A stretch of DNA of 64,000 nt from Bacteroidales bacterium (GCA_017539645.1 JAFYCM010000090.1:1-64000), one strand, 5' to 3'. Numbered from the stretch's first letter, positions 46,296-56,545 are shown. A program made the numbers and translations. The notes: generated by a model not told the origin, from the letters alone.

Positions 46296-46594
46296 TGGAG
46301 CGCCTTTTCTCTAAATTTCACAATTGAAAATATATACACGTATAGAATATTTATACGAGAAGAAGGTTTCATTTTCTCCGTTGAGAAACATAAGAAATTA
46401 GCAAGTGCCATGATGGTAAATTTCGTCTGATGTGAGACTATTGTCATGCATTTTGGGGAACAAATTTTAGCCATCAGTCACGAATCGAATGACAATTTTG
46501 GGCGCATTTCACCCCAAAAACTTGTTTTTTACCCACAAATAGCGCCATTTGCCGATATTTTGCGTCATCAAAACCTTTTAGCTTTTCTTGTTCG

Positions 46595-46622
46595 ACGACG
46601 CATATTTTCTTTGCGTCGTTTT
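46595..46622 (+). terminator. Hairpin acgacgca/tgcgtcgt followed by T-run
   Basis: The 8-bp perfect stem with a 9-base loop is followed by TTTAC. It lies 300 bases past hflX. It may be a weak terminator or a structured RNA element. Confidence 0.45.
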
Positions 46623-46736
46623 ACATGAAACAAGTATCGCAAATCATGGCTTTTTAGTTTGACTCAAGTAACAGACCATGGTTGTCTTTAGCTTATTTTT
46701 ATAAATATCTCAATCGGAAAAAACAGAAGAGATAGC

Positions 46737-46770
46737 AAAAGCGAGTGCAGAAGGGGCATTCGCTTTTTTT
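46737..46770 (+). terminator. Strong terminator in the hflX-typA gap
   Basis: The 12-bp stem aaaagcgagtgc/gcattcgctttt (one G-U) with loop agaaggg runs directly into a T tract. It implies a transcript that ends here, either a long hflX tail of 475 bases or a separate small RNA. Confidence 0.8.
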
Positions 46771-47000
46771 GTTTAGTTAATCTTAGCTAATTGCGTTGCT
46801 GCGTAATTATATGCAGCGTATATTGCATAGGTAAGTTTCAAAAACGTATCGATTTTAGTTGTGCCCGACACGTATTTTAGGGAGTAGATAAAGATTGTAA
46901 ATACACACGCAGTTCAGCATTCAACGCAATATTCTGAAAGAATCAAATTGCAATTAGCAGCAATGCCAATAGTTGATTTTCTATTTATATTTGTGTGTTT

Positions 47001-47039
47001 GGGCGCTTCGGAAAGATTTTTCGAGGCGTCCATTTTTTT
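47001..47039 (+). terminator. Strong terminator directly after a -7 motif
   Basis: The 10-position stem gggcgcttcg/cgaggcgtcc (two G-U) is followed by seven T. It starts only eight bases after the promoter-like TATATTTG. Confidence 0.75.
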
Positions 47040-47205
47040 GCGCATATAATAAATGTGCGACTTTCGCCCGTTTCTCCGTGCTTTCAGGCAGTTAGTAATA
47101 TGCGTTTATATAGTTAATTTTTTATAAATCAGTATTTTGGTGCGCAATTCATGCAAAAGCACAAACCTCATTTGAGTAACTTCGCGCTGTTTTTTATCAT
47201 TTTTT

Positions 47206-49011
47206 ATGCAGAAGATTCGTAATGTAGCTATCATAGCGCACGTCGACCACGGCAAAACTACACTCGTGGATAAAATGCTCCATGCTGGCAAGCTTTTCCG
47301 CTCGAACCAGCAAGTTGGCGAACTCCTTATGGATAACAACGACCTCGAACGCGAACGAGGTATAACCATATTGGCGAAGAACTGCGCCGTGAATTGGGAC
47401 GGCTACAAAATCAATATTATCGATACTCCTGGTCACTCCGATTTTGGCGGTGAAGTTGAGCGCGTGCTCAATATGGCCGATGGTGTTCTGTTGCTCGTAG
47501 ACGCATTCGAAGGTCCGATGCCACAGACGCGTTTCGTGCTTCAAAAGGCTATCGAGATTGGTTTGAAACCTATTGTAGTTATAAACAAAGTAGACAAACC
47601 AAACTGTCGCCCCGAAGAGGTTCATGAGCAGGTGTTCGACCTTATGTTTACTCTTGAAGCAACAGAAGACCAGCTCGACTTCCCAACGGTCTATGGCTCA
47701 GCTAAAAATGGTTGGATGAGCACCGATTGGAAACAGCAAACCGACAATATCAACGCTGTATTCGATACTATTATAAAATACATACCCGAGCCTCCTATCA
47801 ACGAGGGCACAACGCAGCTTCTCATCACTTCGCTTGAGTATTCCAACTACACTGGCCGTATCGCTATCGGACGTGTACACCGCGGATCTATCAAAGAGGG
47901 TCAGCCTATCAGCCTTTGCAAACGCGATGGTCGTATTGTTCGTTCGCGCATCAAAGAGTTGTATGTATACGACGGTATGAGCAAAGCTAAAGTTCAGGAG
48001 GTCGGTTGTGGCGAAATTTGCGCAATAGTTGGTCTCGAAGGTTTCGAAATTGGTGATACCATTGCCGACTACGAAAATCCAGAAGCATTGCCACCTATCG
48101 CTATCGACGAGCCTACCATGAGTATGCTCTTCACTATAAACAACTCGCCCTTCTTCGGTAAAGATGGCAAGTTCGTTACTTCGCGTCACATCAAAGATCG
48201 CCTTACACGCGAACTCGAGAAGAACCTCGCACTCCGTGTAGAAGACACCGATAGCGCCGATTCATGGAACGTTTATGGTCGAGGTGTGCTTCACTTGTCG
48301 GTACTTATAGAGACTATGCGCCGCGAGGGCTACGAGCTTCAAGTTGGCCAGCCTCAGGTTATCATCAAAGAGATAGATGGTCAGAAATGCGAACCTGTTG
48401 AGGAGCTTACCATAGATATTCCAGAAGATTATTCGGGCAAAGCTATCGAGATGGTTACTCAGCGCAAGGGCGAACTCACCAATATGGAGCGCAAGGGTGA
48501 CCGCATCCACCAAGAGTTCAAGATTCCGTCACGCGGTATCATCGGCCTTCGTTCGAACCTTATGACGGCATCGGCTGGTGAGGCAGTTATCGCGCACCGT
48601 TTGCTTGGTTTCGAGCCTTGGAAAGGTCCTATCGAAAAACGCACCAATGGTTCGCTCATAGCTATGGAGAGCGGTACGGCGTATGCATATTCACTCGACA
48701 AACTCCAAGACCACGGTAAGTTCTTCATCAATCCGCAAGATGAGGTTTATGCAGGTCAGGTGATTGGCGAAAACACTCGCGAAGGCGACATCGTAATCAA
48801 CGTATGTAAGAGCAAGAAACTCACCAACATGCGTTCGAAGAGTTCCGATGAAGCCGTTCATCTTGCACCGCCGGTTATCTTCTCGCTCGAAGAGGCTCTT
48901 GAATACATACAGGGCGACGAATATGTAGAGATAACCCCACACTCAATGCGCTTGCGTAAAATTATCCTCGACGAAAACGAGCGCAAACGTGCATCGAGAA
49001 AAGAGGAATAA
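47206..49011 (+). CDS. typA: Translational GTPase TypA/BipA
   Basis: TypA is a ribosome-binding GTPase involved in 50S assembly and stress adaptation. The 601-residue length is typical. The N-terminal G domain shows [10 protein letters not shown] (G1, about 11-20), RGITI (G2), [15 protein letters not shown] (G3), VVINKVDKP (G4) and SAKNG (G5). An EF-Tu domain 2-like barrel, an EF-G V-like domain and the TypA-specific C-terminal region ([19 protein letters not shown]) follow. It has a TAACTTCG motif (47176-47183), a near match to TAnnTTTG, as a possible promoter. Confidence 0.97.
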   Translation: MQKIRNVAIIAHVDHGKTTLVDKMLHAGKLFRSNQQVGELLMDNNDLERERGITILAKNCAVNWDGYKINIIDTPGHSDFGGEVERVLNMADGVLLLVDAFEGPMPQTRFVLQKAIEIGLKPIVVINKVDKPNCRPEEVHEQVFDLMFTLEATEDQLDFPTVYGSAKNGWMSTDWKQQTDNINAVFDTIIKYIPEPPINEGTTQLLITSLEYSNYTGRIAIGRVHRGSIKEGQPISLCKRDGRIVRSRIKELYVYDGMSKAKVQEVGCGEICAIVGLEGFEIGDTIADYENPEALPPIAIDEPTMSMLFTINNSPFFGKDGKFVTSRHIKDRLTRELEKNLALRVEDTDSADSWNVYGRGVLHLSVLIETMRREGYELQVGQPQVIIKEIDGQKCEPVEELTIDIPEDYSGKAIEMVTQRKGELTNMERKGDRIHQEFKIPSRGIIGLRSNLMTASAGEAVIAHRLLGFEPWKGPIEKRTNGSLIAMESGTAYAYSLDKLQDHGKFFINPQDEVYAGQVIGENTREGDIVINVCKSKKLTNMRSKSSDEAVHLAPPVIFSLEEALEYIQGDEYVEITPHSMRLRKIILDENERKRASRKEE

Positions 49012-49048
49012 AAAGAGAACAAGTTTTAGATTTCATTTTATATTTTCC

Positions 49049-49082
49049 GAGGCGCTGTCGTTGAGATGGCGTCTCTTTTTTT
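49049..49082 (+). terminator. Terminator of typA
   Basis: gaggcgctg pairs with tggcgtctc (three G-U pairs) around an eight-base loop, then a T tract. Confidence 0.8.
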
Positions 49083-49271
49083 GCTCATAACTACAATGAA
49101 GGCGACGGATTGGTCGAGCAACTATACCACGTCGGCTGTAAAAAGAGTACACACCTAATACTAATACATTACAAACGGTTTAATATTTTTCATATATGTT
49201 AATAATATTTCACTTTTAGCGATTTTTGATTTTACTTTACGCATACATTATTGAAAACGAAATACAACACA

Positions 49272-50720
49272 ATGTCTAACGCAAAAGAATTTTTAGCGAA
49301 CAAAGTAAAGAGCATCATTGGTGTGGCGTTGTCCGCAGTAGCTTTTTGCTTGTTTATCTTCCTTCCACCCGAATCCTATGGATTGCCAGGGCTGACGATA
49401 GTAGAGCAACGAATGGTTGCGATTTTCATAACCGCGGCGTTGCTATGGCTCACCGAAGCCATTCCTACTTGGTGCACATCTCTCTTAGTCATCTTAGTGA
49501 TGGTATTGTCTGTAAGTACGAGCAGCTTCTCACCACTAATTAGCGACATCTCAACCGAAACACTCGGACCGCTAATCAAGTTTGAAGAGATTCTCGCTAC
49601 CATTGCCGACCCAATCGTGATTCTGTTTTTGGGCGGTTTTGTGTTGGCCATCGGCGTAACCAAAACCGGACTCGACGTATTTATGGCCAAAGTGCTGCTA
49701 AAACCCTTCGGCAAACGCTCCGAATTTGTGCTACTTGGCTTCATATTAGTTACAGCAATATTCTCGGCATTCATCTCCAATACTGCCACGGCAGCCATGA
49801 TGCTTGCCTTCCTCGGTCCGGTGCTCAGTGTGCTTCCGCCCGATGGCAAAGGTCGCATTGCACTTGCGATGGCAATTCCTATTGGTGCGAATATTGGCGG
49901 TATAGCTACGCCAATGGGTACACCGCCTAACGGCATAGCGCTCAAATATATAAACGACCCCAACGGACTAAATATGGACATCTCGTTCGCCGATTGGGCT
50001 TGGATAATGACCCCGATGACGCTGGTCTTCCTATTGCTGTCGTGGTTCATACTTATGAAACTCTTCCCATTCAAGCAAAAGACTATTGTGCTCAATATCA
50101 GCGGCGAATTCAAACGCACGCGCGAGACATACATAGTGGCAGCTACATTCATAATTACAGTATTGGTATGGTTTACCGGTAAATACAATGGTATAAATGC
50201 CAATGCTGCTGCGATGCTTCCTGTGGCTATTCTCTGTGTGACGGGCGTAATAACCAAAGATGATTTGAAGCAGATAAACTGGAGCGTACTATTTATGGTT
50301 GCGGGCGGTTTCGCACTTGGCCTCGGATTCCAAAAAACTGGCCTTGCATCGCACCTCGTGTCTACAGTTCCGTTTGGCAGCTGGTCGCCAATTGTGGTGC
50401 TTATCAGTTCGGGCTTGATTTGTTGGGTGCTCTCCAACTTCATTTCCAATTCAGCCACAGCGGCGCTTCTTGTGCCAATTCTCTGCTCTGTTGGCCTTGG
50501 TATGGGCGATTCGCTCGATGCCGTTGGTGGTGTGCGTGCATTGCTCATCGGTGTGGCACTCTCGGCTTCATTGGCAATGACGATGCCTATATCTACGCCG
50601 CCTAACGCCATAGCTCACTCAACGGGCTATATAGAACAAAAAGATATGCTCAAATCGGGCTTGATTATCGGCTTGCTCTGTGGCTTGATTGGCTACTTGA
50701 CGCTGATTTATATTATGTAA
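49272..50720 (+). CDS. DASS family sodium/anion symporter
   Basis: A 482-residue inner-membrane transporter of the divalent anion:sodium symporter family (SLC13/NaDC type). About 12-14 helices are visible. Both halves of the family's inverted repeat show the substrate/Na site motifs: FISNTATAAMM (first half) and FISNSATAALL (second), and the paired TPPNGIALKY and TPPNAIAHS helix-break motifs. Substrates in the family are succinate, malate, fumarate, citrate or sulphate, which sequence cannot separate. The start MSNAKEF at 49272 is preferred to an in-frame TTG seven codons earlier. It has its own terminator and no cognate enzyme gene next to it. Confidence 0.92.
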   Translation: MSNAKEFLANKVKSIIGVALSAVAFCLFIFLPPESYGLPGLTIVEQRMVAIFITAALLWLTEAIPTWCTSLLVILVMVLSVSTSSFSPLISDISTETLGPLIKFEEILATIADPIVILFLGGFVLAIGVTKTGLDVFMAKVLLKPFGKRSEFVLLGFILVTAIFSAFISNTATAAMMLAFLGPVLSVLPPDGKGRIALAMAIPIGANIGGIATPMGTPPNGIALKYINDPNGLNMDISFADWAWIMTPMTLVFLLLSWFILMKLFPFKQKTIVLNISGEFKRTRETYIVAATFIITVLVWFTGKYNGINANAAAMLPVAILCVTGVITKDDLKQINWSVLFMVAGGFALGLGFQKTGLASHLVSTVPFGSWSPIVVLISSGLICWVLSNFISNSATAALLVPILCSVGLGMGDSLDAVGGVRALLIGVALSASLAMTMPISTPPNAIAHSTGYIEQKDMLKSGLIIGLLCGLIGYLTLIYIM

Positions 50721-50750
50721 GCAATAATCTACAATCTATATGAAAACGAA

Positions 50751-50783
50751 GGGCTGTCACTGAATGGTGGCGGCTCTTTTTTT
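50751..50783 (+). terminator. Terminator of the DASS transporter gene
   Basis: gggctgtcac pairs with gtggcggctc (three G-U) around a short loop, then seven T. Confidence 0.85.
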
Positions 50784-50842
50784 GTGATGTGGTGCCCATT
50801 CAATCACGTATATAAGTTATAAACCAATACTTATGAAGCACC

Positions 50843-52384
50843 TCATAGTTGTGCGCCTATGGTTAGCGACAATGTAACCTGATTCTTACCGTTGTAGAGG
50901 TGGGTGAAGGTGGCATTGGTGTCGGCAAAGAGGTTGATGCCATATTTTGTTTTGGTGGGAATTTGCAGGTGCGCTCTCAGGGCGAATAGTGTGCTGCTGT
51001 GGCTCATATATTTATAATAGACCTCTGGTGAGACATCTCTAATATTTGCGCTTGGGAGGTTTATTTGGGACGACAGCGCTGCGTTGTGAGTTGCAGAGGC
51101 GGCGATAAATAGATAATACTTACTTGCAGAAATCAAGTCTTCGATGCGAGCACCGAAGTTGGCTTGGGTAAACGATAGCTCGTAGGTCGGCAAGGCGTAA
51201 GAATGTTTCTCGCTCAGAGTTCCAGCGTCGGCGCGGAGAGTGAGGCTATTTTTGCTAAAAGTTTTGTTGGCTACGCACGTCGCACTTAGGTCAGTTCTGT
51301 TGCATTTGTACTGCTCCACGTAGCCAATCTCGTTGTAAATATTATCCTGCGCATCGCCAAAGATGTTTTCGCGCCCCGTTTTGCTATTTATGCTTGCCGT
51401 GGCGTAGATAGTTTCAATATGAAATTCATGTCGGTCGCGCGTGGCGTTGGTGTAGCCCACTTGCGCATCTATGAGGTGCTCTGTAGTGCGCGTAAGAGGC
51501 AAGTTGTTGAGTGACGACAGAATCTTTTCGAACGTCTGATATTGGTAGAGAAACGCCGCAGAAATGCCAGTAGACTTATGCACAAAGTCAACGCCGCCAC
51601 CGCCATTGTAGCCGTTGTAGTATGCCTCTACGTTGCTACCTCTAAAGCGATAATAGTCCGTACCTATGCCGGTATAGTGAAACGTTATTGGCTTGCCAAG
51701 GTTGCTGAAAAATTTCACTTCGTTAGTCTGTTTATATCGCATACCATTGGCGTGGATAGCTATTTCGTACTTATCGAAACTATTGTATGCAATGCCAATG
51801 TTGAGCTGCAGTTCCGAAATGGAGTTGCGTGGGCGAGGGTCTATCTGTCGATATTCGAGACAAGCGCGATAGTTGGCGTCTATACCTATGGAAAAATTCG
51901 ATTCGCCGAGCGTATGTACGAGGCCTCCGCCAAATATGTAAGTCTGCGAAGTCAAATCGCCGCCCACGGTATCACCCATTACGTATGGTGCGAGCAAACG
52001 GAAATCGGACGTTTCGTTGTAGAGTACATTGATGCGTTTGCCAGCAATGAACCGAGCCTTGCCCCAAAGTGCAGAATGGCGTTTGTTCGTAACAGATTCG
52101 ATATTTACGACGCCCAATCTGTCGCCACTTCCTTCTTGCAAGATTATGGCTTCATCTTCGTCTCTAAGGCGATAGCCAACAGCAATTGTTGTCTGGGTGT
52201 TGCTGTAGACATTGTGGCGCATCGCTGGATTGGTGTAGATGAGGTCGGGAGCATTGTGGAGCTTGAAGTCGGCACTGTAATTAATACTATCCAACGTGGT
52301 GTATGCAACGTCTTGTGTGGGCGTCTGTGCATACGTATTAGCCACGAACGTTGTTATCAGAAATATGTACGAAAAATGTTTCAT
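50843..52384 (-). CDS. DUF6850-type outer-membrane beta-barrel protein
   Basis: A 513-residue envelope protein, third in the TonB receptor operon. It starts at 52384 with a signal peptide (FSYIFLITTFVANTYAQ). The rest is strand-rich with repeated aromatic/Gly pairs and ends in a barrel-like strand (NQVTLSLTIGAQL). The arrangement (TonB receptor, DUF4876 lipoprotein, this protein) matches the DUF6850 gene neighbourhood that I recall from Bacteroides. The DUF name is by memory and context rather than a domain search. Function is unknown. The ATG overlaps the DUF4876 stop by 4 bases, so translation is coupled. Confidence 0.7.
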   Translation of the reverse strand: MKHFSYIFLITTFVANTYAQTPTQDVAYTTLDSINYSADFKLHNAPDLIYTNPAMRHNVYSNTQTTIAVGYRLRDEDEAIILQEGSGDRLGVVNIESVTNKRHSALWGKARFIAGKRINVLYNETSDFRLLAPYVMGDTVGGDLTSQTYIFGGGLVHTLGESNFSIGIDANYRACLEYRQIDPRPRNSISELQLNIGIAYNSFDKYEIAIHANGMRYKQTNEVKFFSNLGKPITFHYTGIGTDYYRFRGSNVEAYYNGYNGGGGVDFVHKSTGISAAFLYQYQTFEKILSSLNNLPLTRTTEHLIDAQVGYTNATRDRHEFHIETIYATASINSKTGRENIFGDAQDNIYNEIGYVEQYKCNRTDLSATCVANKTFSKNSLTLRADAGTLSEKHSYALPTYELSFTQANFGARIEDLISASKYYLFIAASATHNAALSSQINLPSANIRDVSPEVYYKYMSHSSTLFALRAHLQIPTKTKYGINLFADTNATFTHLYNGKNQVTLSLTIGAQL

Positions 52385-53679
52385 TCGCCCTTGTTGTCGA
52401 CTTTTGTTACACCGTCGTAAGTAATATCTGTAGCGGCATCGCCATCGGCGTTTGTGGCAGAGTGTTGTTCCTCGATGAGCGAAGGTGTACATTTAGCATT
52501 GAAGTCGTTGGTGGAGTTGTTGGTGTCTTGTAGCACAACGCGCCCATTATCAACGCTCAGCACTTTGCGACGAACGCTCTTGAAGTAGCGAGTCTTGTCG
52601 TGGTTAACCGTGCCGCAATATGTCCAACCAGCATCGATACTCGTAGGCAGAATGTCCCATAGACGCACTGTTTCTATGCTGCAATTTACGCCATCGATAA
52701 TCCACGAATTGGGAATTTTGTATGCTTCGCCAGTCATCTGAAACTCGCCAACATTTGTGCTGTTGATGTATTCGTAATCGTATTTATAATCAACGAGATA
52801 TTTCTCTTTGGCGATGGTGTTTGGTATACGTACGAGTGCATACGATTTGAGACCTTGATTGTGAAGAGAGAAAATGCTCAATGAATAGCAGTACCACTTA
52901 TCGAGGTTGGGCACAGACTCGCTATCGATGTCGGTATTTGAGGCTGATGTTGATTTGTCGTACCATTCAAAATCGGCGGCGCTAAGGTCAAACGAGTTGG
53001 GGTTTGTCGCCTTGTGGTCGATACCTATGTCGCAAATCAGAAAGCTCTCGCCGGGCTCCACTGGGTGGTCGGTGCCGCTCCCAGGAACTACGTAGAGCGC
53101 TTGAACAGCCATTGTGTCTTGGCGAATGTCGGGCGTGTAGTTGAACTTATTCGAAGATGTGAATTTCGACTCCACAATGCCCAAACCATCGGCATAGAGC
53201 GTTTGGTCGGTATTGTTGTATATTTTTATGTAGTTATCGCCCACGTACTGCGAATTGTTAGGGTAGAGTGTGCCGGTGAAGAAAATCTCCTCGATGATGA
53301 AGTCCGTCGAAGTGGCATTTATTACGTAAATATTTATCGAGAGCTCAGGTTTTGAGTCTGATATGGTTATTGAGGTTGCTTTGCCATACAACGAGTAGAC
53401 GAGCGTATTTCTTTTGGCAGAAGCGTTCACCTCCACGTCGTAGATGCCGGCAAGTAGGTCGAATTGGCTGTTGTAGTCTACCACGGTCTTTTCGTTCGTC
53501 GAAATGTTGGTAAATATGAGTGTTAGCGAATCGTACTCAATATTATCGATGTCGGCTTTTATAGTTATGCCGCTTGTGCTAATGTTGCGCACGATTGAAA
53601 ATTCCGTGTTGTTATCGCTGCATGAAACTAATGCGGCTCCAAAAAAAAGTGTTGCGAAAAATGATGTTCTAAGAGTCAT
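52381..53679 (-). CDS. DUF4876-type lipoprotein
   Basis: The 432-residue protein has a lipobox ALVSC (Cys20) followed by SDNN, which resembles the acidic export tag of Bacteroidota surface lipoproteins, so it may be exposed on the cell surface. A domain of about 90 residues begins TLIFTNISTNEKTVVDYN and resembles a carboxypeptidase-like/Ig fold. The next, from about residue 125, has FIIEEIFFTGTLYPNNSQYVGDNYIKIYNNTDQ, similar to lamin-tail-like domains. The family name rests on these features and neighbourhood. It lies 6 bases after the TonB receptor stop and overlaps the barrel gene. It is a candidate partner lipoprotein for the receptor, analogous to SusD in position only. Confidence 0.75.
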   Translation of the reverse strand: MTLRTSFFATLFFGAALVSCSDNNTEFSIVRNISTSGITIKADIDNIEYDSLTLIFTNISTNEKTVVDYNSQFDLLAGIYDVEVNASAKRNTLVYSLYGKATSITISDSKPELSINIYVINATSTDFIIEEIFFTGTLYPNNSQYVGDNYIKIYNNTDQTLYADGLGIVESKFTSSNKFNYTPDIRQDTMAVQALYVVPGSGTDHPVEPGESFLICDIGIDHKATNPNSFDLSAADFEWYDKSTSASNTDIDSESVPNLDKWYCYSLSIFSLHNQGLKSYALVRIPNTIAKEKYLVDYKYDYEYINSTNVGEFQMTGEAYKIPNSWIIDGVNCSIETVRLWDILPTSIDAGWTYCGTVNHDKTRYFKSVRRKVLSVDNGRVVLQDTNNSTNDFNAKCTPSLIEEQHSATNADGDAATDITYDGVTKVDNKGE

Positions 53680-53685
53680 TGTGCG

Positions 53686-56454
53686 TTAGATTTTTATTGT
53701 CATTTCCATGCCGAAATATGCCGACACGTTTCTACGAATTTTCACGCCATCAATGGTGTAGTCGGGCGTGTAGCTAAATAAACGATTTGCGAACATAGAA
53801 ATATTAGCGAAATCTCGAATGCGTTTGGTCACTTTTAGGTTGACATATAGCGCAATAGGAGTGGTCTTCTTGTTGTAATTTCCCTCAGGTAAGATGTCTA
53901 CAAGGTTTTCGAGTATCGGATTGGCTGCCACAGCTGCAGCATCGTATGTATGTAGCTCGCCATCGTCGGCGCTGAGGTAGCTTGTAGGCGTGCCGTTGCG
54001 GCGTATTCTCTGCGTAGAAAGATACCACATTGTCTGCACTGCCGACGAGAATATCAACCCCAACTGCGGCACTTGTGTGTCGAACATCATGTTGGTGCTT
54101 AGCTGCTCATTATCGTAGCCGTCGTTCCAGTCGTATAGTCCTACATACATATCCGAAATCGCTGTGTTGTCTATCACGGCCGTTTCTTTCTTATACATAG
54201 GTCGACTATTTACGTATGTACTATGAAACCACGCTCCGCTCACGTGAATTGCGGTATATATAGGTTTTATGCGGCTCGAAGTAAATTCGAATTCCACTCC
54301 GCGTTTGTCTTGTCGACTGCCATTTTCAACTATATGATAGCCATCGAGTTTTTGCGTCACCTCGTAAGGAATGGCGCTGAGTTCTGGCGCAGCGGTAAGT
54401 TTTGCCGAAACGATGGCGCTTTCGTCGTAATCTTTATATGTAAAAGCCTTGTAAATATTCGAGAAGCGGAAACCCGACGACATGCGCTCGTTGAAGTAAC
54501 AAATCCACATTCTATTGCCTTTCAAACTAAGGTCGATGCGTGCCTCCCACTTAGTGTTGCGTGCTGCACGTATGTTGTAGTTCGTCTGGTCCATCTTGTA
54601 GCTCATCACATTGTAGCGGCTCAGTTCGGTGGGGTTCGTGGTGTTGTAGTATGCAAGCTGAGTAATATCTACGTAGTATGCATCGGGATACAGATAGTTG
54701 AGTGTAGGCATCTTGGTGGTTTTCCCAATGCCTGCCGAAAGCGTAACCGACAAACCGCCCGACGTTTGCGGATTGAGCGTCCACTGCACATTGACGCGAG
54801 GGTCTACATAAATATGGTTCTGCAAATAATATTTATGGTCGAGACCAGGCAACTGTGAAGTGCGCAAACCCACGCGAGCATTGAGCGAAGAGCGGTTCAT
54901 ACTTATGGTGATGTTATCCTGCGCGTAGAACCCGAGGTTATGCAACGCTGGTATATCGCTATACTTACGTGGGCGCGTTCCCCAATCCGTTGCCGACAAT
55001 GGATGCGTAAGGTCGTATTGCTGACCATCGCCAAAGTTTTTGGCAACCGACCATTCGCCGCCAATTTTTATGGTGTTTATAATGTCGTGCGTCGTGAGGT
55101 CGAAATCGGCGAATGCCTTTGCCATGGCGAAAAACGGTTTGCCATCGACATTCATGGTAGCCAAATATTGCTGGAATATTAAGTATGCATCGTGTTCGCC
55201 CTCTTCGCTACTCGTAGGTGCAATGGCTGCGCGCTGTGGCGAGATGAGTTTTTCGCGATTCAGTACGTCGAACTGCTGACTAAGTTGAACGTTGGCGCCA
55301 ATTTTCTTGAGCCATCCGTTTCCCGTGGGCGTCATTGCAAATCCACTTGCAATGCTAATCTTCTGATAGTGACTATCATACTTGTCAATATTACCATAAT
55401 TCAGGTCGGGGTCTTTCTTGGTGTTGTCGAACGAACCCGAATAGTTGAGCGCGGGCGTTAGCTCATAAGTAGCAAAATCGGTGCTGCGGTTAAGCGTAAG
55501 GCGAGTGGATATGTTGGCGCGCTTATAATTCTTGAGTGGGTCGCGAACATCGTCGTGCGCGAAGAGTAAGTCGGCATTAATATTTATAATACTATTCGTA
55601 TCTATAGAAAAGCCCTTGCCAATGGCGAAAAGTGTGCTTTGTCCGTCGGCTTTGAAGCGCGCAGTGAAAGGCGTTGCGCGGCGAATCTTTTTGATGTTCA
55701 TCACGCCGCTCGTCAGGTTGCCGTACTCCACCGAAGGAATGCCGCGAATCACCTCTACACTCTCGATGTCGTCGGTAGATATGGAGCGAAGGTCCACGCC
55801 GCGGTTGGTGTTGTTCAGTTTGTTCTGCTCATCCGAAGGCATGTATTGTAAATTGGCATCGGTCGACAAAGTGGCGCCATCGACCACCACGAGCGTGCCG
55901 AGGGCGTGAGTGCTATATAGAGAATTATTCGTTTTATCGCCGGTGCCTGATATGTATCCCGTCTCGCGAAGAGCGGGCGAGTTGACTTGCGTGAGCGTTG
56001 GTGTTTGCGAGATGCCGCCCGGAAGAAGTTCCATAAGGTCGCTGATACTTGTGGGCTGAAGCTGTTGCATAGCATCGCGGCCTATGTACGACGTGGAGCT
56101 AATCTTTTTCGACTCCGAAGCTGTCACCACCACTTCGCGCAACTGCTGCTTCTTCTCGGTCATCTTTATACTTATGGTGCGGTCGGCCACGATGTCGATC
56201 GTCAGAGCGAAGGTCTCGTAGCTGATGTGAGAAACCACTATTTCGCACTTGCCTTTGTCGACCGTAAAAACGGCATAGCCATTCTCGTCGCTGATGTTCA
56301 TAGCCGGCAGACCGTTTGCCATTTTTATATATACAGGCACATCGGCGAGCACAATGCCATTGCTGTCGGTGATATGTATGCGAAGCACTTCGGCACACAC
56401 GTTCAACGACGCTAACAGCGTAATTATGAGTATGTATAAGTATTTATTATTCAC
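53686..56454 (-). CDS. TonB-dependent outer-membrane receptor
   Basis: A roughly 922-residue receptor. The GTG at 56454 gives the signal peptide YLYILIITLLASLNVCAE; an upstream TTG at 56472 lies within the promoter motif. Residues about 24-110 are the CarboxypepD-regulatory-like domain (HITDSNGIVLADVPVYIK). A TonB plug follows (about 125-260) with RGVDLRSISTDDIESVEVIRGIPSVEYGN and the GTLVVVDGATL strand, and then the 22-strand-type barrel ending FGMEMTIKI. No SusD-like gene is adjacent, and instead a DUF4876 lipoprotein follows. Substrate is not known. Iron complexes, peptides, proteins or glycans are all possible. Confidence 0.93.
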   Translation of the reverse strand: MNNKYLYILIITLLASLNVCAEVLRIHITDSNGIVLADVPVYIKMANGLPAMNISDENGYAVFTVDKGKCEIVVSHISYETFALTIDIVADRTISIKMTEKKQQLREVVVTASESKKISSTSYIGRDAMQQLQPTSISDLMELLPGGISQTPTLTQVNSPALRETGYISGTGDKTNNSLYSTHALGTLVVVDGATLSTDANLQYMPSDEQNKLNNTNRGVDLRSISTDDIESVEVIRGIPSVEYGNLTSGVMNIKKIRRATPFTARFKADGQSTLFAIGKGFSIDTNSIININADLLFAHDDVRDPLKNYKRANISTRLTLNRSTDFATYELTPALNYSGSFDNTKKDPDLNYGNIDKYDSHYQKISIASGFAMTPTGNGWLKKIGANVQLSQQFDVLNREKLISPQRAAIAPTSSEEGEHDAYLIFQQYLATMNVDGKPFFAMAKAFADFDLTTHDIINTIKIGGEWSVAKNFGDGQQYDLTHPLSATDWGTRPRKYSDIPALHNLGFYAQDNITISMNRSSLNARVGLRTSQLPGLDHKYYLQNHIYVDPRVNVQWTLNPQTSGGLSVTLSAGIGKTTKMPTLNYLYPDAYYVDITQLAYYNTTNPTELSRYNVMSYKMDQTNYNIRAARNTKWEARIDLSLKGNRMWICYFNERMSSGFRFSNIYKAFTYKDYDESAIVSAKLTAAPELSAIPYEVTQKLDGYHIVENGSRQDKRGVEFEFTSSRIKPIYTAIHVSGAWFHSTYVNSRPMYKKETAVIDNTAISDMYVGLYDWNDGYDNEQLSTNMMFDTQVPQLGLIFSSAVQTMWYLSTQRIRRNGTPTSYLSADDGELHTYDAAAVAANPILENLVDILPEGNYNKKTTPIALYVNLKVTKRIRDFANISMFANRLFSYTPDYTIDGVKIRRNVSAYFGMEMTIKI

Positions 56455-56459
56455 GTATG

Positions 56460-56467
56460 CAAAAATA
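56460..56467 (-). promoter_or_regulatory. -7-like motif directly before the TonB receptor start
   Basis: TATTTTTG on the minus strand fits TAnnTTTG but lies only six bases before the GTG at 56454. Use of this site would give an almost leaderless mRNA, so it may be a chance match or the start codon may differ. Confidence 0.35.
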
Positions 56468-56545
56468 CGCAAGTTTATTCACCTTCGTCAATACCGATAA
56501 TTGTCTATTTGTTGGATAGTTGGCTAATAGTGAACGATGGTTAGT

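Larger units (their letters stand above)
46296..47205. other. Gene-free 0.9 kb gap with factor-independent hairpins
   Basis: I find no credible ORF here. Only 60-codon shadows exist. The gap holds three terminator-like hairpins (46595-46622, 46737-46770, 47001-47039) and one -7-like motif, TATATTTG, at 46986-46993. It contains no hallmarks of RNase P, tmRNA, SRP RNA or known riboswitches that I could recognise. Small RNAs are possible. Confidence 0.6.

Noticed and set aside
46446-46628. 60-codon open frame in the hflX-typA gap
   Set aside because: It has no ribosome-binding or promoter context and no recognisable protein features, and it runs into the hairpin at 46595-46622.
49376-50611. 411-codon minus-strand reading frame inside the DASS transporter gene
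   Set aside because: It is the exact antisense of a well-conserved transporter and its translation shows no recognisable domain, only low-complexity Ser/Thr/Pro-rich sequence.
54223-54858. 211-codon plus-strand frame inside the TonB receptor gene
   Set aside because: It is antisense to a region with clear barrel and plug signatures on the minus strand.
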